A stretch of DNA of 64,000 bases, taken from positions 12,966 to 76,965 of the forward strand of contig JBBRYB010000017.1 in the NCBI GenBank assembly GCA_038238115.1, given 5' to 3'. Below the pieces are notes generated by a model, which was not told the DNA's origin, searched no databases, and saw only the letters and a program-made list of their open reading frames with translations. The translations under genes and the position numbers were made by a program. This document shows, piece after piece, positions 49,898 through 57,844 of the stretch (the stretch's first letter is position 1; the number at the start of each line of letters is the position of its first letter). Source of the DNA: JBBRYB01 sp038238115. Lineage in GTDB: Bacteria > Actinomycetota > Actinomycetes > Propionibacteriales > Nocardioidaceae.

Positions 49898-50827
49898 TCA
49901 GCCCTTGGTGACCACTGACCGGGCGAAGAATGCCAGGTTGGCGGGGCGCTCGGCGAGGCGCCTCATCAGGTAGCCGTACCACTGGTCACCGTAGGGGATG
50001 TAGACGCGCATCCTCTCGCCGGATGCCGCCAGCCGCTTCTGCTCGTCGGGCCGGATCCCGAAGAGCATCTGGTACTCGTAGCTGCCCCGCTCGCGCTCGT
50101 TGCGCGAGGCTAGCGCGCCAGCGATCTCGATGAGCCTCGGGTCGTGCGTGGCGACCATGGGATAACCCTGGCTGGTCATCAGCACCTTGAGGCAGCGCAC
50201 ATATGACAGGCTCACGTCGCCTTTGTCCTGGAAGGCGACGGACTCGGGCTCCGTGTAGGCCCCCTTGCAAAGCCGCACGCGCGAGCCCTCGTAGGCGAGG
50301 TCGCGGCAGTCCTGCTCAGTGCGGCGCAGGTGCGCCTGGACGACGGCTCCCGCGGACGGGAAGTCCTGCCGCAGCTCACGCAGGACTGAGAGCGTGGAGT
50401 CGGTCGTGGTGTGGTCCTCCATGTCCAGTGTGAGCGTGGTCCCGAGATTGCTGGCCGTCTGAGCGATCTTGCGGGCGTTGTCCAGGGCGATGCGTTCTCC
50501 GTCGTCGCCGAGTGCCTGACCCACCGCCGACAGCTTCACCGAGACTTCGGCGCCATGGGTAAGGCCGCGCTCGGCCAAGCAGTTCAGTACCTTCACATAC
50601 GCGTCGACACTTGCCTGCGCCTGCTCGCGGTCGAGTGTGTCCTCACCGAGATGATCGAGCGACACCAGGCGCCCGCCGTCGAGGAGCTCAGCCGTGACGT
50701 CCACGACCTCCTCGGCGGACTCACCGGCCACGAACCGCTCGACGATCCCGCTCGACCCGGGCATCGAGCTCACCAGGTGCTTGAACGCGTCGCTGCGCGA
50801 CAGCATGAGCAGGGAACGACGAAGCAC
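49898..50827 (-). CDS. Proline dehydrogenase
   Basis: This 309-residue FAD-linked TIM-barrel enzyme oxidises proline to pyrroline-5-carboxylate and feeds electrons to quinone. Signatures include LTLDMEDHTTTDSTL, RVRLCKGAYTEPESVAF, VATHDPRLIE, YEYQMLFGIRPDEQ and RVYIPYGDQWYGYLMRRLAERPAN. It is a stand-alone monofunctional enzyme (no aldehyde dehydrogenase domain follows). GTG 50827 is supported by AGGAGG six to eight bases upstream; an upstream ATG would add 14 residues. Confidence 0.93.
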   Translation of the reverse strand: MLRRSLLMLSRSDAFKHLVSSMPGSSGIVERFVAGESAEEVVDVTAELLDGGRLVSLDHLGEDTLDREQAQASVDAYVKVLNCLAERGLTHGAEVSVKLSAVGQALGDDGERIALDNARKIAQTASNLGTTLTLDMEDHTTTDSTLSVLRELRQDFPSAGAVVQAHLRRTEQDCRDLAYEGSRVRLCKGAYTEPESVAFQDKGDVSLSYVRCLKVLMTSQGYPMVATHDPRLIEIAGALASRNERERGSYEYQMLFGIRPDEQKRLAASGERMRVYIPYGDQWYGYLMRRLAERPANLAFFARSVVTKG

Positions 50828-50895
50828 GGGTCCTCCTGTGGACGGGCTACCAACGGATCCGGTGTTCACAGGCTACGCCGCCCACCCGCTCTCCC

Positions 50896-51014
50896 GCCGA
50901 GACGCCACCAAGGGCCCGTGACACGCCGCCTCCCGCCTCTCAACGCCAAACCCCGATTCCGGGCCGCCCCCTGCTCTCCCGACGAGACACCACCAAAGGC
51001 CCGTGACACGCCGC
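50896..51014 (+). repeat. Dispersed intergenic repeat, copies 4 and 5, as an 85-bp tandem duplication
   Basis: Core copies at 50896-50917 and 50981-51002 are each followed directly by GTGACACGCCGC, the same second module as in copies 1-3 but in the opposite orientation. The 45 bases after each copy are also alike (CTCAACGCCAAACCCCGATT against CTCGACGCTAGGCTCCGATT), so a whole block was duplicated. It lies between proline dehydrogenase and the biotin carrier gene. Confidence 0.7.
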
Positions 51015-51086
51015 ATCTCGGCCCTCGACGCTAGGCTCCGATTCGGGACCGGCACGGCCCCGACGCGGACGATCAAAGGACACGCC

Positions 51087-51308
51087 ATGGGTCACCAAGT
51101 GAGCGCGGAGCTGGTTGCCAGCGTCCTGAAAGTCGTCGCCAGCGCCGGCGACAAGGTCGATCCCGACGATATGCTCGTCATCCTCGAATCGATGAAGATG
51201 GAGATCCCCGTCCCCGCTGAGGTCGCCGGTACCATCACCGAGATCGCCGTCCACGAAGGGGATGTGGTCACCGAGGGCGATCTCATTGCCGAGATCGACG
51301 AAGACTGA
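51087..51308 (+). CDS. Biotin/lipoyl attachment-domain carrier protein
   Basis: This 73-residue protein is a single biotinyl domain with the modification motif ESMKMEIPV (Lys36 in about the centre), flanked by symmetrical half-barrels (KVVASAGDKVDPDDMLVILE; VHEGDVVTEGDLIAEID). Free-standing carriers of this kind occur in actinobacteria and may serve acyl-CoA carboxylases encoded elsewhere. ATG 51087 has AAAGGA six bases upstream. It is the only plus-strand gene nearby and is flanked by facing copies of an intergenic repeat. Confidence 0.9.
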   Translation: MGHQVSAELVASVLKVVASAGDKVDPDDMLVILESMKMEIPVPAEVAGTITEIAVHEGDVVTEGDLIAEIDED

Positions 51309-51352
51309 CCCGCGGCGTCGTCAGATGGCGCAAGGCGTGGCCGCGTGCCGCG

Positions 51353-51418
51353 GGCCTTTGGTGGCGTCTCGGCGGATGAGGTGGCGGCGTGTCTCAGGCC
51401 TTTGGTGGCGTCTCGGCG
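51353..51418 (-). repeat. Dispersed intergenic repeat, copies 6 and 7 (minus strand)
   Basis: Minus-strand cores at 51374-51353 and 51418-51397, 44 bp apart. Copy 7 is followed by TGAGACACGCCGCC, as in copies 4 and 5; copy 6 by a diverged GCGGCACG. They face copies 4 and 5 across the biotin carrier gene and fill the gap to the ABC permease stop. Confidence 0.7.
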
Positions 51419-51427
51419 GGAGGGGGG

Positions 51428-52165
51428 TTAGGGGGTCCGGCGGCGGAGGGTGGCGGCGCCGAGGCCGACCAGGGCAGCGACGAAGGCCCCGATGACGGCG
51501 AGGTCGACGCCGAAGTCGGCCGTAAGCCCTGGCATCGTCTGCAGCAACTGCATGGCGTCGACGGCGTAACTGAGCGGCATGACGTCTGACACCACACGCA
51601 GCGCGTCGGGCAACGCATCACGCGGCACGAACAGGCCACACAGCAGGATCTGAGGGATCACGATCGCGGGCATGAACTGCACGGCCTGGAACTCGGTCTC
51701 GGCGAACGCCGACACGAACAGTCCCAACGTCGTACCGAGGAGCGCGTCGAGCACAGCCACGACCGCCAGCGCCCAAAGCGGCCCGGACAGGTCGAGTCCC
51801 AGCAACCCGACGGTCAACCCGACGGCGAGCAGCGCCTGGAGCAGCGCCACTGCGCCGAATGCCAGGGCGTAGCCGACGAGCAGGTCAAGCTTGGCCATGG
51901 GCGTGGAAAGCAGCCGCTCGAGCGTTCCCGACGACCGCTCGCGCAGTGTCGTCACGGAGGTGACGAGAAACATGACGATGAACGGGAACATGGCCAGCAA
52001 TGGCGGTCCGAGCCTGCTGAAGAGCAGGTCGTTGCGGTCGAACATCCACCACAGCAGCGTCAACAGCACGCAGGGCACGACGAGCAGCATCGCGAGAGTA
52101 CGGCGGTCACGGCGGAGCTGGATCAGCACGCGGCGAGCCACGGCGACGGTGATCTCCAGGTTCAT
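51428..52165 (-). CDS. ABC-2 type transporter permease
   Basis: This 245-residue membrane protein has six hydrophobic segments and the ABC-2 layout: RTLAMLLVVPCVLLTLLWWMF, PFIVMFLVTSVTTLRERSSGTLERLLSTPM, then a cluster of helices ending with QILLCGLFVPRDALP and MPLSYAVDAMQLL. It probably exports a drug, lipid or peptide with the ATPase just upstream, with which it overlaps by ATGA. The substrate is unknown. Confidence 0.9.
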   Translation of the reverse strand: MNLEITVAVARRVLIQLRRDRRTLAMLLVVPCVLLTLLWWMFDRNDLLFSRLGPPLLAMFPFIVMFLVTSVTTLRERSSGTLERLLSTPMAKLDLLVGYALAFGAVALLQALLAVGLTVGLLGLDLSGPLWALAVVAVLDALLGTTLGLFVSAFAETEFQAVQFMPAIVIPQILLCGLFVPRDALPDALRVVSDVMPLSYAVDAMQLLQTMPGLTADFGVDLAVIGAFVAALVGLGAATLRRRTP

Positions 52166-52884
52166 GGGCTGACCTGCGCTTCGACGATCGACAAGAACGC
52201 CGACTCGATGTCGTCCGTACCTGTCCGGGCCATCAGCGCCGCAGGCTCGTCGTCGGCGATGAGTGCTCCGTCGCGCATCAGCAGCAATCGGTCGCAGCGC
52301 TCGGCTTCGTCCATGACGTGGCTTGAGACGACGATGGTCGCGCCACGCGCAGCGAGCTCGGCGAACGTCCCCCAGAGCTGACGGCGCAGCACCGGGTCGA
52401 GCCCTACCGTCGGCTCGTCGAGCACGAGGACGTCGGGATTGGCGAGAAGGGCAACTGCCAGGGAGACGCGCGAGCGCTGGCCCCCGGACAGCTGGGCCAC
52501 CACATCGGCCCCCGCTCGGTCGAGTCTGACCGTGTCGATTGCCGCTTCGACCGCCTTGCGGTCGGCGTCGAGCACCGACGCGAAGAACGCCAGGTTCTCC
52601 GTCACGGTGAGGTCGGCGTAAACGCTCGGCGCCTGGGTGACGTAGCCCACCCGCCGTCGCAACGAGGCGCTTCCCGCGGGGCTGCCGAGCACTGTCACCG
52701 AGCCGCCATGGACGACCTGGACGCCTACGATGCACCGCATCAGGGTCGTCTTGCCGCAGCCGGACGGTCCCAACAGCCCCGTGATCTCCCCTGCCCGCAC
52801 CGACGTGCTCAGCTGCGAGACGACCTCGCGGCCGCCGCGCCGCACCCGCAGATCTGCGACCACCACAGTGCTAGAATTCATCAT
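52162..52884 (-). CDS. ABC transporter ATP-binding protein
   Basis: This 240-residue ATPase has Walker A GPSGCGKTT (about residues 39-47), the Q-loop in VGYVTQAPSVYADLTV, signature LSGGQRSRVSLAVALL, Walker B VLVLDEPTVGLDP and the H-loop VVSSHVMDEAERCDR. The C-terminal part is typical of DrrA-like exporters. It is coupled to the permease gene and lies 24 bp after a TetR gene on the same strand. Confidence 0.94.
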   Translation of the reverse strand: MMNSSTVVVADLRVRRGGREVVSQLSTSVRAGEITGLLGPSGCGKTTLMRCIVGVQVVHGGSVTVLGSPAGSASLRRRVGYVTQAPSVYADLTVTENLAFFASVLDADRKAVEAAIDTVRLDRAGADVVAQLSGGQRSRVSLAVALLANPDVLVLDEPTVGLDPVLRRQLWGTFAELAARGATIVVSSHVMDEAERCDRLLLMRDGALIADDEPAALMARTGTDDIESAFLSIVEAQVSP

Positions 52885-52908
52885 GTAGTGAATTTAGCCG
52901 GTTGCCGG

Positions 52909-53562
52909 CTACGAGTCAACGCCTCCCTCGAGCGGACCTTCGATGTAAAGCTGCAGCGCCGCCCCGATCCGCGGCCCCAGCTCGGCAGCAGGAGTGGTCG
53001 CGAACGGCTCCAGCCGTACGACATAGCGGGCCATCGCCAGCCCGAGCAGCTGCGAGGCGACGCACTGCGCTCGAAGTGCCGCGTCGTCGGTGTCGATGAC
53101 GACCGACATCGGGGTGAGCACCATGCGCACCAGGCCGCTGCGCAGGAGATCGGCCGCCGCCTCGCTGCTCGAGGCAGCCTTGACGAGCGCCACCAGCGGC
53201 AGCCGCGCCTCGTCGTCGTCCCAGATCGACAAGAAGCGCGCCACGATGCGCTCCCCCAGTCCGTCCACGCCTCCTTGCGTGATCGCCGGCACGACCTCGC
53301 GAGGGTCGAAGGGAATCCCCAGCGACTCCAAGAACAGGTCGTCCTTGGAGTCGAAGTAGTGGTGGACGAGCGCGGGGTCGACGCCGGCCGCCTTGGCGAC
53401 CCCTCTGAGGGAGGTCTTGTCGAAGCCCTTTGCCGCGAACTCCGTCTGGGCCGCCGTCAGGATCACCGCCCTCGTGTCGGGGCTTCCCGGTCGCCGACCC
53501 GCGCGGTTACGGGCACCTGGGCCGCTAACGGCCGTGACCTGTCTGAGCCTGCTCGACTCCAC
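52909..53562 (-). CDS. TetR family transcriptional regulator
   Basis: This 217-residue protein has an N-terminal HTH (about residues 28-75: TRAVILTAAQTEFAAKGFDKTSLRGVAKAAGVDPALVHHYFDSKDDLF) and an all-helical ligand domain. As the first gene of TetR-ATPase-permease, it probably represses the exporter; the 24-bp gap before the ATPase carries no clear dyad, so the operator may lie upstream of TetR itself. The start at ATG 53562 overlaps the sugar-isomerase-like gene by 38 bp; an internal GTG at 53535 is an alternative. Confidence 0.9.
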   Translation of the reverse strand: MESSRLRQVTAVSGPGARNRAGRRPGSPDTRAVILTAAQTEFAAKGFDKTSLRGVAKAAGVDPALVHHYFDSKDDLFLESLGIPFDPREVVPAITQGGVDGLGERIVARFLSIWDDDEARLPLVALVKAASSSEAAADLLRSGLVRMVLTPMSVVIDTDDAALRAQCVASQLLGLAMARYVVRLEPFATTPAAELGPRIGAALQLYIEGPLEGGVDS

Positions 53563-54469
53563 CCGGGGCCCGATGTGGTCCCTGACTTCCGTCGTCGAAC
53601 TCGCAGACGGGTGAGCCTGGCGGGGTTCCTACGTAGGTGGGGTCGCGCACTGCGAGGTGCAGCCGGGTGAACGCCAAGGACTCGGCCAGGTCCGCCTGCC
53701 GCGCCTCCCGGCTCTGCGCCTTGCGGGTGTTGACCTCCAGGACAACGGAGCCGGTGAACTCCTGAACGGCAAGCAGCTCGAGCAGTTCGACGCACGGCTG
53801 GTTCCCATGGCCGGGAACCAGGTGCTCGTCCTTCGCCGAGCCAGAGCCGTCGGTCATATGGACGTGGCGCAGCCGGGAACCCAGCTGTTCGACCATCTGG
53901 ACCGGGTCGCTGCCCGCCACGGCAGAGTGTGACAGGTCGACCGTCACGTTGGTGTAGTCGTGGTCGACAGGGTTCCAGCCGGGCAGATAGGCCTGCATCT
54001 CGCGCCTGGACGCACGCCACGGGTACATGTTCTCGACCGCGAATGCAATGCCAGTCTCGGCCTCGAGCTGCGCCAACCCGTTGACGAATCCCTTGGCGTA
54101 GTCGCGCTGCCACCGAAACGGTGGATGCACGACCACGGTGGTGGCGCCCAGGACCACCGCCATCTCGGCGCTGCGTTGCAGCTTCTCCCAAGGGTCGGTC
54201 CCCCAGACTCGCTGGGTAATGAGCAGGCAGGGAGCATGAACGGCACAGACCGGCACCTGGTGATAGTCGGCGAGGCGCCTGACGGATTCGACGTCTTGGC
54301 TCAGCGGGTCGATTCCGACCATGACCTCGACCGCGTCATACCCGAGCCGCACGGCCAGCTCGAATGCGCTCGCCACGGAGTCCGGATAGACCGACGCCGA
54401 GGACAGCGCAACGAGTGCCGATGGCACCTTGACCGGGCTCGGCGCAGGCTGGGCGAGCGCGTCCTTCAC
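53525..54469 (-). CDS. Xylose isomerase-like TIM-barrel protein (sugar phosphate isomerase/epimerase type)
   Basis: This 314-residue protein has the AP-endonuclease-2/xylose-isomerase-like barrel pattern: ALVALSSASVYPDSVASAFELAVRLGYDAVEVMVG, VCAVHAPCLLITQ, TTVVVHPPFRWQ, GIAFAVENMYPW, TVDLSHSAVAGSD, LRHVHMTDGSG, DEHLVPGHGNQPC and SVVLEVNTRK. The His, Glu and Asp residues of the metal site are conserved. The substrate is unknown. GTG 54469 is the best start. The gene lies between Ppx/GppA and proC, as in mycobacteria (Rv0496-Rv0498-Rv0500). Confidence 0.85.
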   Translation of the reverse strand: MKDALAQPAPSPVKVPSALVALSSASVYPDSVASAFELAVRLGYDAVEVMVGIDPLSQDVESVRRLADYHQVPVCAVHAPCLLITQRVWGTDPWEKLQRSAEMAVVLGATTVVVHPPFRWQRDYAKGFVNGLAQLEAETGIAFAVENMYPWRASRREMQAYLPGWNPVDHDYTNVTVDLSHSAVAGSDPVQMVEQLGSRLRHVHMTDGSGSAKDEHLVPGHGNQPCVELLELLAVQEFTGSVVLEVNTRKAQSREARQADLAESLAFTRLHLAVRDPTYVGTPPGSPVCEFDDGSQGPHRAPGGVEQAQTGHGR

Positions 54470-54539
54470 TGGACCAGCGTAGGACGAAGATCGCGGGGTG
54501 CCCGCGAGCGCGCCCGCTCGGCCGTCGACAGCGCCGCAA

Positions 54540-55463
54540 TCACAAGGAGTCGAGCTTCTGCAAGATGACACCTTCGCGTAGTGCCCATGGACAGATCTCG
54601 AGGGCCTCGATGTCGAAGAGGTCCATCACCGCGTCAGCGACCAGCCCGCCCGCCACCAGCTGGTGGGCCCGCGCACTGGAGACTCCCGGCAGCGATGCGC
54701 GCTCTGCCCTGGACATCTTGCTGATCCGAGGCAGCTTCTTGCGCAGCTCGGCGCGAGGGAGCAGCCGCCGTACGAACGGTCCTTCTCCCGAGTGTGCGGC
54801 CCCACACACGCGGGCGAGCGAACGGAACGTCTTCGACGTCGCAACGGTGTGGTCCCCGACTCCCGGCCGAAGCAGGGAACCCGCCCCTCGTGCGATCTGT
54901 GCCCGGATGTATCTGCGCAACGCCTTGTATTCGGCGTCGCTCGGTACGTCGCCGGACAGCCACTCGCGGGTCAGGCGGCCCGCGCCGAGCGCGAACGACT
55001 GCGCCACGTCGGGGCGCTCGTCGCCGCCCGCCGCGATCTCGAGCGAGCCGCCTCCGATGTCGAAGACGGCCAGCCGCCCCGAGGACCAGCCGAACCACCG
55101 GCGGACGGCCAGGAACGTCAGTCGCGCCTCGTCGTCGCCGGACAAGATGTCGAGCACGACGCCTGTGCGCTGCTGCACGAGGGCGATCACCTCGTCGGCA
55201 TTGCGGGCTTCGCGGATGGCCGACGTCGCGAACGCGGTCACCGACTCGCAGCCCTGGTCCTCGGCCTGGATCAGCGCGGTTTCGATGAACGAGATCAAGG
55301 CCGACACGCCGACGTCGGACAGCGCGCCGTCCGCGGTGAGGTGCTCGGCCAGCCGCAGCGCCTCCTTGACCGATGCCGCGGGAAGTGGGGCAGCACCGCG
55401 ATGAGCGTCGACGACGAGCAGGTGCGCGGTGTTCGACCCGACGTCGAGGACGGCTTCTCGCAT
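54540..55463 (-). CDS. Ppx/GppA phosphatase family protein
   Basis: This 307-residue ASKHA-fold enzyme hydrolyses polyphosphate or guanosine pentaphosphate. The phosphate loops are REAVLDVGSNTAHLLVVD (residues 2-19) and LAVFDIGGGSLEIAAGG; SAIREARNADEVI and LSGDDEARLTFLAV are family motifs. It is the short, single-module form without the C-terminal HD-like domain of E. coli Ppx. ATG 55463 is used; the upstream open frame begins in low-complexity Gly/Ser sequence. Family members of this length in mycobacteria act on short-chain polyphosphate. Confidence 0.92.
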   Translation of the reverse strand: MREAVLDVGSNTAHLLVVDAHRGAAPLPAASVKEALRLAEHLTADGALSDVGVSALISFIETALIQAEDQGCESVTAFATSAIREARNADEVIALVQQRTGVVLDILSGDDEARLTFLAVRRWFGWSSGRLAVFDIGGGSLEIAAGGDERPDVAQSFALGAGRLTREWLSGDVPSDAEYKALRRYIRAQIARGAGSLLRPGVGDHTVATSKTFRSLARVCGAAHSGEGPFVRRLLPRAELRKKLPRISKMSRAERASLPGVSSARAHQLVAGGLVADAVMDLFDIEALEICPWALREGVILQKLDSL

Positions 55464-55584
55464 GAGCAGAAGGCTATCGCCGCCGAGCCCACTGCCTGCG
55501 GAAGTCCCGGTCGCCCCGCTACCGGACGAATGACCCTCGTTCAGATCCCACCCGCTCACTCTCAACCCGCTGGAAACGATCGCC

Positions 55585-55590
55585 TAGACT
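55585..55590 (+). promoter_or_regulatory. -10 element of a leaderless gene
   Basis: TAGACT fits TANNNT and lies six bases before the ATG at 55597. No Shine-Dalgarno sequence is present, so leaderless translation is likely. Confidence 0.5.
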
Positions 55591-55596
55591 CATCCG

Positions 55597-56358
55597 ATGC
55601 CCGAAGTACCCCTCGACTTTGCCCGGGCATGGGTCGAGTTCGACGACCCGACGGACCCGAGCCAGCGCTTCAGGTGTGATCTGACCTGGCTCGCGTCGAG
55701 GTGGGGCTGCATCTTCGGGGCGGGATGCCCAGGCATCTACGCCGATCGGCCCGACGACGGTTGTTGCACGCTCGGCGCGCACTTCTCCGACAAGGCCGAC
55801 GAGAAGCGCGTCCGCTCCTTCGTCAAGCTGCTCGGTCGCGACGACTGGCAGTTCCACGACGTCGCGAGCCGGGGAAGCGCTTGGATCGAGACCGACCAGG
55901 ACGGTGACCGCAAGACCGCGGTCTACGACGGTGCATGTGTCTTCCTCAACCGACCCGGGTTTCCAGGCGGCGAAGGCTGTGCCCTCCACTCCTGGGCGCT
56001 TCGCAACGACCTCCACCCCCTCCAGACCAAGCCCGACGTCTGCTGGCAGCTGCCGGTGCGCCGCCTCTACCGCGAGGTCGACCGCGGCGACAACACCTCC
56101 TACACCGAGGTCACCATCACCGAGTACGACCGTCGTGGTTGGGGTGAGGGCGGACACGATTTTGCCTGGTACTGCTCCGGTAACACCGAGGCCCACACGC
56201 AGCGCGAGCCGGTCTACGTCTCCTACCGGCCCGAGCTGATCGAGATGATCGGCCAGCCGGCGTACGACGTCCTGGCCGGTCACTGCGCACGGTTCGAGAC
56301 GTCCCAGCAGCCACTCCTGCGGCACCCGGCCGACCCGGTTCGCCAGGATCGGCGCTGA
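55597..56358 (+). CDS. Cysteine-rich conserved protein of unknown function
   Basis: This 253-residue protein has no function I can name. It is soluble and has many cysteines in clusters: RWGCIFGAGCPGIY, DDGCCTLGAHF, YDGACVFLNRPGFPGGEGCALHSWALR and KPDVCWQLPV. The pattern resembles YkgJ/DUF3109-type metal-chelating cysteine clusters, so a bound Fe-S cluster or zinc is likely. The C-terminal half is mixed. It is transcribed from its own leaderless-type promoter, divergent from Ppx/GppA; a VOC gene follows 47 bp after. Confidence 0.75.
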   Translation: MPEVPLDFARAWVEFDDPTDPSQRFRCDLTWLASRWGCIFGAGCPGIYADRPDDGCCTLGAHFSDKADEKRVRSFVKLLGRDDWQFHDVASRGSAWIETDQDGDRKTAVYDGACVFLNRPGFPGGEGCALHSWALRNDLHPLQTKPDVCWQLPVRRLYREVDRGDNTSYTEVTITEYDRRGWGEGGHDFAWYCSGNTEAHTQREPVYVSYRPELIEMIGQPAYDVLAGHCARFETSQQPLLRHPADPVRQDRR

Positions 56359-56414
56359 CTGACCAACCGACCCCGCCGCGTCCGGCCACCGCAGCTGCGG
56401 CCACAATGGCTGCC

Positions 56415-57053
56415 ATGCATCTCGACCACATCTCGTTCGCGGCCGGTCCGGAGGGGCTGGAGCGAACGGCCGAGAGACTGTCAGCTCGGTTGGGGGAAGC
56501 GTTCGTCGACGGCGGGATCCACCCCCGCTTCGGCACCAGCAACATGGTGCTTGCGCTGGCGGGCGGCCACTATCTCGAAGTCGTCGAGGTGCTCGACCAT
56601 CCAGCGTCGGACAAGGCGCCCTTCGGGCAGGCGGTGCGGGCCAGATCCGGTGCCGGCGGCGGCTGGCTCGGCTGGGTCGTCGCGGTCGACGACATGCGCG
56701 TCGTCGAGCATCGGCTCGAACGCGAGTCAGTGCCGGGCAACCGCCACCGTCCCGACGGTGTGGAGCTGCGCTGGCGCCAGGTCGGGGTCAGGGGGCTCCA
56801 GTCGGACCCTCAGCTGCCATTCTTCGTCCAGTGGGACTGCTCCCCCGCACAGCACCCCTCCGCGCGCGCCACCGGTCAGGTGGCGCTGGCAAAGCTCGAC
56901 ATCGCCGGCGACCCCGACCGGGTCGCCGAGTGGCTGGGGAAGCCCGCCGACAAGCTGATGAGCGACGTCGACATCGAGTGGGTGGCACCCAACGGCACCC
57001 CCGGGATCGTGGCGGCGAGCTTCACCACACCGCACGGCCTTGTCCGCATCTGA
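56415..57053 (+). CDS. VOC (glyoxalase-like) family protein
   Basis: This 212-residue protein starts MHLDHISFAAGPEGLERTAERLSARLG, the first VOC module, with FGTSNMVLALAGGHYLEVVEVLDHP next, and a second, weaker half. This is the Glyoxalase_3-like pattern, in which two domains may pack around one site; the ligand is unknown. ATG 56415 is preferred to an ATG three codons upstream because it begins the first strand directly. It precedes a methyltransferase gene by 29 bp. Confidence 0.8.
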   Translation: MHLDHISFAAGPEGLERTAERLSARLGEAFVDGGIHPRFGTSNMVLALAGGHYLEVVEVLDHPASDKAPFGQAVRARSGAGGGWLGWVVAVDDMRVVEHRLERESVPGNRHRPDGVELRWRQVGVRGLQSDPQLPFFVQWDCSPAQHPSARATGQVALAKLDIAGDPDRVAEWLGKPADKLMSDVDIEWVAPNGTPGIVAASFTTPHGLVRI

Positions 57054-57082
57054 ACCGCAAGCCACCCGGAGACAGCCGCGTC

Positions 57083-57781
57083 GTGAGCCGCATCGCGAAG
57101 GGCGCACGACCCAGCCCGAACATCTGGAACTACCCCAGCGTCTACGAGCTCGAGAACCGCGCAGCCGACCCCGATGGGGTGATTGAGCGGGCCATGCGGG
57201 AGACCAGGCCGTGGTCGGGCGCCACCATGCTGGACATCGGCTGCGGCACCGGGTTTCATCTGCCTCGCTTCGCCGTCGAGGCGGGCCGGGTCATCGGAGT
57301 CGAACCCCACGGTGACTTGGTGCGCTGGGCCAGGCTCCGCACCCGGCGGCTGCACAATGTCATGGTGATGGCCGGGTCCGCGCAGCGGCTTCCGGTGCCC
57401 GACTCGGTCGTCGACGTCGCTCATGCGCGCTGGGCATACTTCTTCGGACCCGGCTGCGAGCCTGGCCTGCGTGAGCTCGAGCGGGTGGTCCGCCCCGGCG
57501 GAGTGGGATTCGTGATCGACAACGACGCGACCCGAAGCACGTTCGGGACCTGGTTCACGCGGGCGTTCCCTGAGTACGACGCTCGGGCCGTCGACCAGTT
57601 CTTCTCGCGCCACGGCTGGGTGTCGCGGCACCGTGACATCCGCTGGGACTTCGAGACTCGAGCCGACCTCGAGGCGGTCGTCAGGATCGAGTTCTCCGCT
57701 GAGCAGTCGGAGCTGATCCTTCGGTCGCATCGTGGCTGCGCTGTCGACTACGCGATCGTGATCCGAGTTCGCCAGTTCTGA
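57083..57781 (+). CDS. SAM-dependent methyltransferase
   Basis: This 232-residue class I methyltransferase has motif I MLDIGCGTGFHLPRF (residues about 49-63), the acidic motif II RVIGVEPHGDL, motif III GSAQRLPVPDSVVDVAHARWAYF and ELERVVRPGGVGFVIDND. The substrate is unknown; the post-motif sequence does not point to a known group. GTG 57083 is the start that gives a complete domain, with GGAGAC about 10 bases upstream. It is probably co-transcribed with the VOC gene before it. Confidence 0.85.
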   Translation: MSRIAKGARPSPNIWNYPSVYELENRAADPDGVIERAMRETRPWSGATMLDIGCGTGFHLPRFAVEAGRVIGVEPHGDLVRWARLRTRRLHNVMVMAGSAQRLPVPDSVVDVAHARWAYFFGPGCEPGLRELERVVRPGGVGFVIDNDATRSTFGTWFTRAFPEYDARAVDQFFSRHGWVSRHRDIRWDFETRADLEAVVRIEFSAEQSELILRSHRGCAVDYAIVIRVRQF

Positions 57782-57832
57782 GCGATCGCACCAAGAGCGC
57801 GGGGGGCAGCGCCGACTGTCGGCAGGGTGCCC

Positions 57833-57838
57833 TAGCGT
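57833..57838 (+). promoter_or_regulatory. -10 element of radA, probably leaderless
   Basis: TAGCGT lies six bases before the ATG at 57845. No ribosome-binding site precedes the ATG. Confidence 0.45.
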
Positions 57839-57844
57839 CAAACA

